A stretch of 64,000 nt of DNA from the NCBI GenBank assembly GCA_013115135.1, contig JABANP010000011.1:124001-188000 (forward strand), given 5' to 3'. The notes beneath the pieces were generated by a model, which saw only the letters and a list, made by a program, of their open reading frames with translations, had not been told where the DNA came from and ran no database searches. Source of the DNA: Perkinsus olseni. Taxonomy: Eukaryota > Perkinsozoa > Perkinsida > Perkinsidae. Position numbers and translations under genes: made by a program. Below, one piece after another: positions 58,257 through 64,000 of this stretch. The stretch's first letter is position 1, and each line of letters starts with the position of its first letter.

Positions 58257-58328
58257 GGGCGTGTGGTGTAGGGGTACCACGTCTGCTTCGCATGCTGAAG
58301 GCCCCGAGTTCAATTCTCGGCACGTCCA
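58257..58328 (+). tRNA. tRNA-Ala (CGC)
   Basis: D arm variant GTGTAGGGGTACCAC; anticodon stem 3' side GCTGA gives one mismatch. Confidence 0.85.
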
Positions 58329-58397
58329 TGATGCACAACAACTACAATGTGTTAATGAGTAGTTTCCCCGGAGACGAGAAAGGAGCTCACTTTTGTC

Positions 58398-58469
58398 GGG
58401 CGTGTGGTGTAGTGGTATCACGTCTACTTCGCATGCAGAAGGACCCGAGTTCAAACCTCGGCACGTCCA
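58398..58469 (+). tRNA. tRNA-Ala (CGC)
   Basis: TGC-type body with CGC anticodon; stem TCTAC against GCAGA has one mismatch. Preceded by a TTTT run. Confidence 0.87.
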
Positions 58470-58538
58470 TGATGTACAACAACTACAATGTGTTAATGAG
58501 TAGTCTCCCCGGAGACGAGAAAGGAGCTCACTTTTGTC

Positions 58539-58610
58539 GGGCGTGTGGTGTAGTGGTATCACGTCTGCTTTGCATGCAGAAGGCCCCGAGTTCAAACCTC
58601 GGCACGTCCA
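58539..58610 (+). tRNA. tRNA-Ala (TGC)
   Basis: Canonical TGC copy: acceptor GGGCGTG/CACGTCC with G3:U70, A box TGGTGTAGTGG, B box GTTCAAACC, A73. Confidence 0.95.
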
Positions 58611-58679
58611 CTGCCTACATCAAGAAGAATATGCTGTTGAGTAGTTTCCCCGAAGAGGACAAATGACCTTACCTTCACC

Positions 58680-58751
58680 GGGCGTGTGGTGTAGAGGTAT
58701 CACGTCTGCTTCGCATGCAGCAGGCCCCGAGTTCAATTCTCGGCACGTCCA
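58680..58751 (+). tRNA. tRNA-Ala (CGC)
   Basis: CGC copy; anticodon stem closes with GCAGC (outer pair mismatched). B box GTTCAATTC. Confidence 0.9.
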
Positions 58752-58820
58752 TGATGTACAACAACTACAATGTGTTAATGAGTAGTCTCCCCGGAGACGA
58801 GAAAGGAGCTCACTTCAGTC

Positions 58821-58892
58821 GGGCGTGTGGGGTAGTGGCATCACGTCTGCTTTGCATGCAGAAGGCCCCGAGCTCAAACCTCGGCACGTCCG
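58821..58892 (+). tRNA. tRNA-Ala (TGC)
   Basis: D arm GGGTAGTGGCATCAC differs from the canonical copy, and the discriminator base is G instead of A, which would weaken alanylation. Confidence 0.8.
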
Positions 58893-58961
58893 TGATGTAC
58901 AACAACTACAATGTGTTAATGAGTAGTCTCCCCGGAGACGAGAAAGGAGCTCACTTTTGTC

Positions 58962-59033
58962 GGGCGTGTGGTGTAGTGGTATCACGTCTGCTTTGCATGC
59001 AGAAGGCCCCGAGTTCAAACCTCGGCACGTCCA
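58962..59033 (+). tRNA. tRNA-Ala (TGC)
   Basis: Canonical TGC copy. Preceded by a TTTT run. Confidence 0.95.
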
Positions 59034-59102
59034 TGATGTACAACAAATGCAATGTGTTAATGAGTAGTTTCCCCGGAGACGAGAAAGGAGCTCAGTTTCG
59101 TC

Positions 59103-59174
59103 GGCCGTGTGGTGTAGTGGTATCACGTCTGCTTCGCGTGCTGAAGGCCCCGAGTTCAAACCTCGGCACGTCCA
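59103..59174 (+). tRNA. tRNA-Ala-like (CGC), G3:U70 lost
   Basis: Acceptor starts GGCCGTG, so position 3 is C opposite U70; the alanine identity pair is gone. Loop TTCGCGT (A37 to G) and stem GCTGA. Possibly inactive. Confidence 0.7.
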
Positions 59175-59243
59175 TGATGTACAACAAAGGCAATGTGTTA
59201 ATGAGTAGTTTCCCCGAAGAGGACAAATGACCTTACCTTCACC

Positions 59244-59315
59244 GGGCGTGTGGTGTAGAGGTATCACGTCTGCTTCGCGTGCAGCAGGCCCCGAGTTCAA
59301 TTCTCGGCACGTCCA
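59244..59315 (+). tRNA. tRNA-Ala (CGC)
   Basis: Loop TTCGCGT (G37) and stem GCAGC; acceptor normal. Confidence 0.85.
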
Positions 59316-59384
59316 TGATGTACAACAACTACAATGTGTTAATGAGTAGTCTCCCCGGAGACGAGAAAGGAGCTCACTTCAGTC

Positions 59385-59456
59385 GGGCGTGTGGTGTAGT
59401 GGCATCACGTCTGCTTTGCATGCAGAAGGCCCCGAGTTCAAACCTCGGCACGTCCA
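59385..59456 (+). tRNA. tRNA-Ala (TGC)
   Basis: TGC copy with D-loop GTGGCATCAC; otherwise canonical. Confidence 0.92.
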
Positions 59457-59525
59457 CTGCCTACATCAAGAAGAATATGCTGTTGAGTAGTTTCCCCGAA
59501 GAGGACAAATGACCTTACCTTCATC

Positions 59526-59597
59526 GGGCGTGTGGTGTAGAGGTATCACGTCTGCTTCGCATGCAGAAGGCCCCGAGTTCAATTCTCGGCACGTCCA
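59526..59597 (+). tRNA. tRNA-Ala (CGC)
   Basis: Canonical CGC copy: A box TGGTGTAGAGG, B box GTTCAATTC. Followed by a type-A spacer and a retroelement. Confidence 0.94.
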
Positions 59598-59670
59598 TGA
59601 TGTACAACAACTACAATGTGTTAATGAGTAGTCTCCCCGGAGACGAGAAAGGAGCTCACTTTCGTCGGGC

Positions 59671-60099
59671 TTCCCGGTACGAAGTAGAGATCGAACCTGC
59701 CATACCCATACGTCCCCCTTGCTGGTGACTCGGTATTGGTTGGGCCCTCCCTTACTGCAAATCCTCTCATCATCTAAGCATCTGGGTTTCTGCAATTGTA
59801 GTTGTTGGTCATGGGCTCACTTGATCCTCTCCTCACCTTTTTTCTCCCTCATGCCTAGTAGGCTGCCCAGTGTGGCATGCCTCAGTCACCGGCCTTGCCT
59901 GGCTGCACGACGTGGTTGTGTCGAAGCACCTCTCAAGAACCTCCGAGCTGATGATGAAAGATTGATCCTCCTCTGTTGTTTTAAGGCTCTATGGTTGGGT
60001 CTAACCATATCGGGATCCGCTTGCGCGGGTCGTGGGATGGGCGATAAGCTTTGAGCTTGTAACGCCCGGGCAATAAAGTTTGAATTGAATTGAATTGAA
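59671..60099 (+). mobile_element. Non-LTR retroelement 3' end, copy 1
   Basis: 429 bp, starting at TTCCCGGTACGAAG and ending with AATAAAG and TTGAAT-type tail repeats, the 3' structure of a LINE-type element. It is flanked by an 11-bp target duplication TTTCGTCGGGC (59660-59670 and 60100-60110). The duplication includes the first four bases of the tRNA, so a complete tRNA is restored downstream at 60107. A short open stretch at the start ends within about 60 nt; the rest looks like 3' UTR. Probably a 5'-truncated insertion. Confidence 0.8.
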
Positions 60100-60106
60100 T
60101 TTCGTC

Positions 60107-60179
60107 GGGCGTGTGGTGTAGTGGTATCACGTCTGCTTTGCATGCAGAAGGCCCCGAGTTCAAACCCTCGGCACGTCCA
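60107..60179 (+). tRNA. tRNA-Ala (TGC)
   Basis: One extra C in the T loop (TTCAAACC, 8 nt) makes this copy 1 nt longer and probably weakens it. Immediately follows the retroelement. Confidence 0.75.
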
Positions 60180-60248
60180 TGATGTACAACAACTACAATG
60201 TGTTAATGAGTAGTCTCCCCGGAGACGAGAAAGGAGCTCACTTTTGTC

Positions 60249-60320
60249 GGGCGTGTGGTGTAGTGGTATCACGTCTGCTTTGCATGCAGAAGGCCCCGAG
60301 TTCAAACCTCGGCACGTCCA
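60249..60320 (+). tRNA. tRNA-Ala (TGC)
   Basis: Canonical TGC copy. Preceded by a TTTT run. Confidence 0.95.
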
Positions 60321-60389
60321 CTGCCTACATCAAGAAGAATATGCTGTTGAGTAGTTTCTCCGAAGAGCACAAAGGACCTTACCTTCACC

Positions 60390-60461
60390 GGGCGTGTGCT
60401 GTAGAGGTATCACGTCTGCTTTGCATGCAGAAGGCCCCGAGTTCAAACCTCGGCACGTGCA
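60390..60461 (+). tRNA. tRNA-Ala-like (TGC), variant class b
   Basis: G10 changed to C (TGCTGTAGAGG) and C71 to G (CACGTGC): C10-C25 and G2-G71 mismatches. Same two changes recur in five other copies. Confidence 0.75.
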
Positions 60462-60530
60462 CCGCCTACATCGAGAGGAATAAGCTGTTGAGTAGTTTCC
60501 CCGAAAAGGACAAATGACCTTACCTTCACC

Positions 60531-60602
60531 GGGCGTGTGGTGTAGAGGTATCACGTCTGCTTCGCATGCAGAAGGCCCCGAGTTCAATTCTCGGCACGTC
60601 CA
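60531..60602 (+). tRNA. tRNA-Ala (CGC)
   Basis: Canonical CGC copy. Confidence 0.95.
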
Positions 60603-60671
60603 TGATGTACAACAACTACAATGTGTTAATGAGTAGTCTCCCCGGAGACGAGAAAGGAGCTCACTTTCGTC

Positions 60672-60743
60672 GGGCGTGTGGTGTAGTGGTATCACGTCTG
60701 CTTTGCATGCAGAAGGCCCCGAGTTCAAACCTCGGCACGTCCA
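60672..60743 (+). tRNA. tRNA-Ala (TGC)
   Basis: Canonical TGC copy; the following spacer lacks two C. Confidence 0.95.
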
Positions 60744-60810
60744 CTGCCTACATCAAGAAGAATATGCTGTTGAGTAGTTTCCGAAGAGCACAAATGACCT
60801 TACCTTCACC

Positions 60811-60882
60811 GGGCGTGTGCTGTAGAGGTATCACGTCTGCTTTGCATGCAGAAGGCCCCGAGTTCAAACCTCGGCACGTGCA
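60811..60882 (+). tRNA. tRNA-Ala-like (TGC), variant class b
   Basis: Carries C10 and G71 as in the copy at 60390. Placed 139 nt after the previous copy. Confidence 0.75.
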
Positions 60883-60951
60883 CTGCCTACATCGAGAGAA
60901 ATATGCTGTTGAGTAGTTTCCCCGAAGAGGACAAATGACCTTACCTTCACC

Positions 60952-61023
60952 GGGCGTGTGGTGTAGAGGTATCACGTCTGCTTCGCATGCAGAAGGCCCC
61001 GAGTTCAATTCTCGGCACGTCCA
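60952..61023 (+). tRNA. tRNA-Ala (CGC)
   Basis: Canonical CGC copy. Confidence 0.95.
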
Positions 61024-61092
61024 TGATGTACAACAACTACAATGTGTTAATGAGTAGTCTCCCCGGAGACGAGAAAGGAGCTCACTTTCGTC

Positions 61093-61164
61093 GGGCGTGT
61101 GGTGTAGTGGTATCACGTCTGCTTTGCATGCAGAAGGCCCCGAGTTCAAACCTCGGCACGTCCA
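61093..61164 (+). tRNA. tRNA-Ala (TGC)
   Basis: Canonical TGC copy. Confidence 0.95.
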
Positions 61165-61233
61165 CTGACTACATCAAGAAGAATATGCTGTTGAGTAGTT
61201 TCCCCGAAAAGGACAAAGGACCTTACCTTTACC

Positions 61234-61305
61234 GGGCGTGTGGTGTAGAGGTATCACGTCTGCTTCGCATGCAGAAGGCCCCGAGTTCAGTTCTCGGCAC
61301 GTCCA
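61234..61305 (+). tRNA. tRNA-Ala (CGC)
   Basis: CGC copy with T loop TTCAGTT. Followed by a type-A spacer and retroelement copy 2. Confidence 0.92.
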
Positions 61306-61378
61306 TGATGTACAACAACTACAATGTGTTAATGAGTAGTCTCCCCGGAGACGAGAAAGGAGCTCACTTTCGTCGGGC

Positions 61379-61807
61379 TTCCCGGTACGAAGTAGAGATC
61401 GAACCTGCCATACCCATACGTCCCCCTTGCTGGTGACTCGGTATTGGTTGGGCCCTCCCTTACTGCAAATCCTCTCATCATCTAAGCATCTGGGTTTCTG
61501 CAATTGTAGTTGTTGGTCATGGGCTCACTTGATCCTCTCCTCACCTTTTTTCTCCCTCATGCCTAGTAGGCTGCCCAGTGTGGCATGCCTCAGTCACCGG
61601 CCTTGCCTGGCTGCACGACGTGGTTGTGTCGAAGCACCTCTCAAGAACCTCCGAGCTGATGATGAAAGATTGATCCTCCTCTGTTGTTTTAAGGCTCTAT
61701 GGTTGGGTCTAACCATATCGGGATCCGCTTGCGCGGGTCGTGTGATGGGCGATAAGCTTTGAGCTTGTAACGCCCGGGCAATAAAGTTTGAATTGAATTG
61801 AATTGAA
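61379..61807 (+). mobile_element. Non-LTR retroelement 3' end, copy 2
   Basis: Same 429-bp sequence as at 59671-60099; the only difference I found is GTCGTGTGATGG in place of GTCGTGGGATGG. It has the same insertion point and the same 11-bp duplication (61368-61378 and 61808-61818). Copies are 1708 bp apart, so they arose by duplication of an array block, not by two insertions. Confidence 0.85.
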
Positions 61808-61814
61808 TTTCGTC

Positions 61815-61886
61815 GGGCGTGTGGTGTAGTGGTATCACGTCTGCTTTGCATGCAGGAGGCCCCGAATTCAAACCTCGGCACGTCCA
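61815..61886 (+). tRNA. tRNA-Ala (TGC)
   Basis: Anticodon stem GCAGG (wobble closure) and T stem CCGAA against CTCGG with one mismatch. Immediately follows the second retroelement. Confidence 0.85.
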
Positions 61887-61955
61887 TGAGGTACAACAAC
61901 TACAATGTGTTAATGAGTAGTCTCCCCGGAGACGAGAAAGGAGCTCACTTTTGTC

Positions 61956-62027
61956 GGGCGTGTGGTGTAGTGGTATCACGTCTGCTTTGCATGCAGAAGG
62001 CCCCGAGTTCAAACCTCGGCACGTCCA
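61956..62027 (+). tRNA. tRNA-Ala (TGC)
   Basis: Canonical TGC copy. Preceded by a TTTT run. Confidence 0.95.
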
Positions 62028-62096
62028 CTGCCTACATCAAGAAGAATATGCTGTTGAGTAGTTTCTCCGAAGAGCACAAAGGACCTTACCTTCACC

Positions 62097-62168
62097 GGGC
62101 GTGTGCTGTAGAGGTATCACGTCTGCTTTGCATGCAGAAGGCCCCGAGTTCAAACCTCGGCACGTGCG
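62097..62168 (+). tRNA. tRNA-Ala-like (TGC), variant class b
   Basis: C10 and G71 variant; discriminator base is also G. Confidence 0.7.
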
Positions 62169-62237
62169 CTGCCTACATCGAGAGGAATAAGCTGCTGAGT
62201 AGTTTCCCCGAAAAGGACAAATGACCTTACCTTCACC

Positions 62238-62309
62238 GAGCGTGTGGTGTAGAGGTATCACGTCTGCTTCGCATGCAGAAGGCCCCGAGTTCAATTCTCG
62301 GCACGTCCA
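62238..62309 (+). tRNA. tRNA-Ala (CGC), G2 to A
   Basis: Acceptor starts GAGCGTG, giving an A2-C71 mismatch next to the G3:U70 pair. Rest canonical. Confidence 0.8.
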
Positions 62310-62378
62310 TGATGTACAACAACTACAATGTGTTAATGAGTAGTCTCCCCGGAGACGAGAAAGGAGCTCACTTTCGTC

Positions 62379-62450
62379 GGGCGTGTGGTGTAGTGGTATC
62401 ACGTCTGCTTTGCATGCAGAAGTCCCCGAGTTTAAACCTCGGCACGTCCA
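62379..62450 (+). tRNA. tRNA-Ala (TGC)
   Basis: TGC copy with variable region AGTCC and T loop TTTAAAC, which changes the B box at one position. Confidence 0.87.
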
Positions 62451-62519
62451 CTGCCTACATCGAGAGGAATATGCTGTTGAGTAGTTTCCCCGAAGAGGAC
62501 AAATGACCCAACCTTCACC

Positions 62520-62591
62520 GGGCGTGTGGTGTAGAGGTATCACGTCTGCTTCGCATGCAGAAGGCCCCGAGTTCAATTCTCGGCACGTCCA
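62520..62591 (+). tRNA. tRNA-Ala (CGC)
   Basis: Canonical CGC copy, but followed by a type-B spacer, breaking the usual CGC/type-A pairing: a recombination joint. Confidence 0.94.
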
Positions 62592-62660
62592 CTGCCTACA
62601 TCGAGAGGAATATGCTGTTGAGTAGTTTCCCCGAAGAGGACAAATGACATTACCTTCACC

Positions 62661-62732
62661 GGGCGTGTGGTGTAGAGGTATCACGTCTGCTTCGCATGCA
62701 GAAGGCCCCGAGTTCAATTCTCGGCACGTCCA
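62661..62732 (+). tRNA. tRNA-Ala (CGC)
   Basis: Canonical CGC copy; first member of the regular 423-bp units that run to the window end. Confidence 0.95.
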
Positions 62733-62801
62733 TGATGTACAACAACTACAATGTGTTAATGAGTAGTCTCCCCGGAGACGAGAAAGGAGCTCACTTTTGT
62801 C

Positions 62802-62873
62802 GGGCGTGTGGTGTAGTGGTATCACGTCTGCTTTGCATGCAGAAGGCCCCGAGTTCAAACCTCGGCACGTCCA
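62802..62873 (+). tRNA. tRNA-Ala (TGC)
   Basis: Canonical TGC copy. Preceded by a TTTT run. Confidence 0.95.
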
Positions 62874-62942
62874 CTGCCTACATCAAGAAGAATATGCTGT
62901 TGAGTAGTTTCTCCGAAGAGCACAAAGGACCTCACCTTCACC

Positions 62943-63014
62943 GGGCGTGTGCTGTAGAGGTATCACGTCTGCTTTGCATGCAGAAGGCCCCGAGTTCAAA
63001 CCTCGGCACGTGCA
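62943..63014 (+). tRNA. tRNA-Ala-like (TGC), variant class b
   Basis: C10 and G71 variant; rest canonical. Confidence 0.75.
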
Positions 63015-63083
63015 CTGCCTACATCGAGAGAAATATGCTGTTGAGTAGTTTCCCCGAAAAGGACAAATGACCTTACTTTCACC

Positions 63084-63155
63084 GGGCGTGTGGTGTAGAG
63101 GTATCACGTCTGCTTCGCATGCAGAAGGCCACGAGTTCAATTCTCGGCACGTCCA
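63084..63155 (+). tRNA. tRNA-Ala (CGC)
   Basis: CGC copy with T stem starting CACGAG instead of CCCGAG: one mismatch in the T stem. Confidence 0.85.
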
Positions 63156-63224
63156 TGATGTACAACAACTACAATGTGTTAATGAGTAGTCTCCCCGGAG
63201 ACGAGAAAGGAGCTCACTTTCGTC

Positions 63225-63296
63225 GGGCGTGTGGTGTAGTGGTATCACGTCTGCTTTGCATGCAGAAGGCCCCGAGATCAAACCTCGGCACGTCCA
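63225..63296 (+). tRNA. tRNA-Ala (TGC)
   Basis: T loop ATCAAAC replaces the invariant first T, damaging the B box and T54. Confidence 0.8.
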
Positions 63297-63365
63297 CTGC
63301 CTACATCAAGAAGAATATGCTGTTGAGTAGTTTCTCCGAAGAGCACAAAGGACCTTACCTTCACC

Positions 63366-63437
63366 GGGCGTGTGCTGTAGAGGTATCACGTCTGCTTTGC
63401 ATGCAGAAGGCCCCGGAGTCAAACCTCGGCACGTGCA
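63366..63437 (+). tRNA. tRNA-Ala-like (TGC), variant class b
   Basis: C10 and G71 variant; T arm CCGGAGTCAAAC is also altered, so two stems and the B box are affected. Confidence 0.65.
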
Positions 63438-63506
63438 CTGCCTACATCGAGAGGAATAAGCTGTTGAGTAGTTTCCCCGAAAAGGACAAATGACCTTACC
63501 TTCACC

Positions 63507-63578
63507 GGGCGTGTGGTGTAGAGGTATCACGTCTGCTTCGCATGCTGAAGGCCCCGAGTTCAACTCTCGGCACGTCCA
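63507..63578 (+). tRNA. tRNA-Ala (CGC)
   Basis: CGC copy with stem GCTGA and T loop TTCAACT, the same combination as the copy at 63930. Confidence 0.87.
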
Positions 63579-63647
63579 TGATGTACAACAACTACAATGT
63601 GTTAATGAGTAGTCTCCCCGGAGACGAGAAAGGAGCTCACTTTCGTC

Positions 63648-63719
63648 GGGCGTGTGGTGTAGTGGTATCACGTCTGCTTTGCATGCAGAAGGCCCCGAGT
63701 TCAAACCTCGGCACGTCCA
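63648..63719 (+). tRNA. tRNA-Ala (TGC)
   Basis: Canonical TGC copy. Confidence 0.95.
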
Positions 63720-63788
63720 CTGCCTACATCAAGAAGAATATGCTGTTGAGTAGTTTCTCCGAAGAGCACAAAGGACCTTACCTTCACC

Positions 63789-63860
63789 GGGCGTGTGCTG
63801 TAGAGGTATCACGTTTGCTTTGCATGCAGAAGGCCCCGAGTTCAAACCTCGGCACGTGCA
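63789..63860 (+). tRNA. tRNA-Ala-like (TGC), variant class b
   Basis: C10 and G71 variant; anticodon stem TTTGC against GCAGA adds one wobble or mismatch. Confidence 0.7.
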
Positions 63861-63929
63861 CTGCCTACGTCGAGAGAAATATGCTGTTGAGTAGTTTCCC
63901 CGAAAAGGACAAATGACCTTATCTTCACC

Positions 63930-64000
63930 GGGCGTGTGGTGTAGAGGTATCACGTCTGCTTCGCATGCTGAAGGCCCCGAGTTCAACTCTCGGCACGTCC
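63930..64000 (+). tRNA. tRNA-Ala (CGC), at window edge
   Basis: CGC copy identical in its stem (GCTGA) and T loop (TTCAACT) to that at 63507. The window ends at its last acceptor base, so discriminator and following spacer are not seen. Confidence 0.87.

Larger units (their letters stand above)
57324..64000 (+). repeat. Tandem alanine-tRNA gene array, 141-bp period
   Basis: Units are 71 nt of tRNA plus a 70-nt spacer. Start positions differ by exactly 141 except for 142 (one inserted C at 60107) and 139 (two bases lost before 60811). There are two spacer types. Type A begins ATGATGTACAACAACTACAA; type B begins ACTGCCTACATCAAGAAGAA. They are alignable (both carry GAGTAGT then TCCCCG), so they share ancestry. 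38 full-length copies occur, all on the plus strand, and the array continues past the window. CGC copies are usually followed by type A and TGC copies by type B. Confidence 0.97.

Noticed and set aside
57731..58666. 311-codon plus-strand frame across the repeats
   Set aside because: It exists only because the tRNA repeat period is a multiple of three; it reads through tRNA bodies and spacers alike, and the opposite strand shows the same effect.
59667..59670. tRNA destroyed by retroelement insertion
   Set aside because: The four-base remnant is one half of the target duplication; the complete tRNA is regenerated downstream at 60107 (and likewise at 61815).
62037..62858. 273-codon minus-strand frame rich in SACKADVIPLHHTPD repeats
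   Set aside because: Antisense of the tRNA array; conserved because the tRNAs are, not because a protein is encoded.
57324..64000. CRISPR array
   Set aside because: Repeats are regular, but they fold as full tRNAs with promoters, spacers are two conserved sequences rather than unique ones, and the genes around are eukaryotic.

Overview
The window reads as nuclear DNA of a compact-genome protist. Genes are split by many very short spliceosomal introns (31 to about 75 nt, mostly GT-AG, one GC-AG). Several products belong to eukaryote-only families: a Qc-SNARE, CEP20/FOR20, TEX9, a histidine acid phosphatase and a nodulin-like MFS carrier. Together with many small secreted or membrane proteins I cannot place, this suggests an alveolate, most likely Perkinsus or a relative. 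That assignment is inference; no rRNA or marker gene settles it.

Layout. 0.2-21.7 kb is a run of minus-strand genes: an uncharacterised gene, CEP20, a secreted histidine acid phosphatase, two unknown membrane proteins, the MFS carrier, a secreted protein, a membrane-anchored propeller-like protein, a WW-like protein, a multi-pass membrane protein and a small secreted protein. 23.1-39.2 kb is a large inverted repeat (arms about 4.4 and 4.9 kb, spacer about 6.7 kb). The right arm carries an apparently intact alkaline-phosphatase-superfamily gene and the left arm a decayed copy. The spacer holds a broken pepsin-like protease, a coiled-coil gene, a paralogue of the small secreted protein, a degenerate tRNA-Leu and strong hairpins. 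39.7-57 kb holds TEX9, a second tRNA-Leu segment, a tail-anchored basic protein, a DUF5703/GH95-like secreted glycosidase, a long Pro/Gln/Met-rich protein with a UBA-like start, a small membrane/coiled-coil gene and the SNARE.

57.3-64.0 kb is the outstanding region: a tandem array of alanine tRNA genes that runs off the window edge. I count 38 full-length copies on the plus strand (17 with anticodon CGC, 15 with TGC, and 6 of a TGC variant class with two conserved stem-breaking changes), plus two degenerate copies at the left edge. The repeat period is 141 bp almost without exception (71-nt tRNA body plus 70-nt spacer). There are two related spacer types, and toward the right edge a 423-bp three-gene higher-order unit repeats. 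Two almost identical 429-bp retroelement ends sit exactly at tRNA 5' ends. Most spacers lack any run of four T, so normal Pol III termination right after each tRNA is not apparent. The array looks like a tRNA-gene satellite, comparable in concept to the tRNA arrays known in Entamoeba.

Exon joins were worked out by eye; coordinates of multi-exon genes are outer limits unless exons are given.
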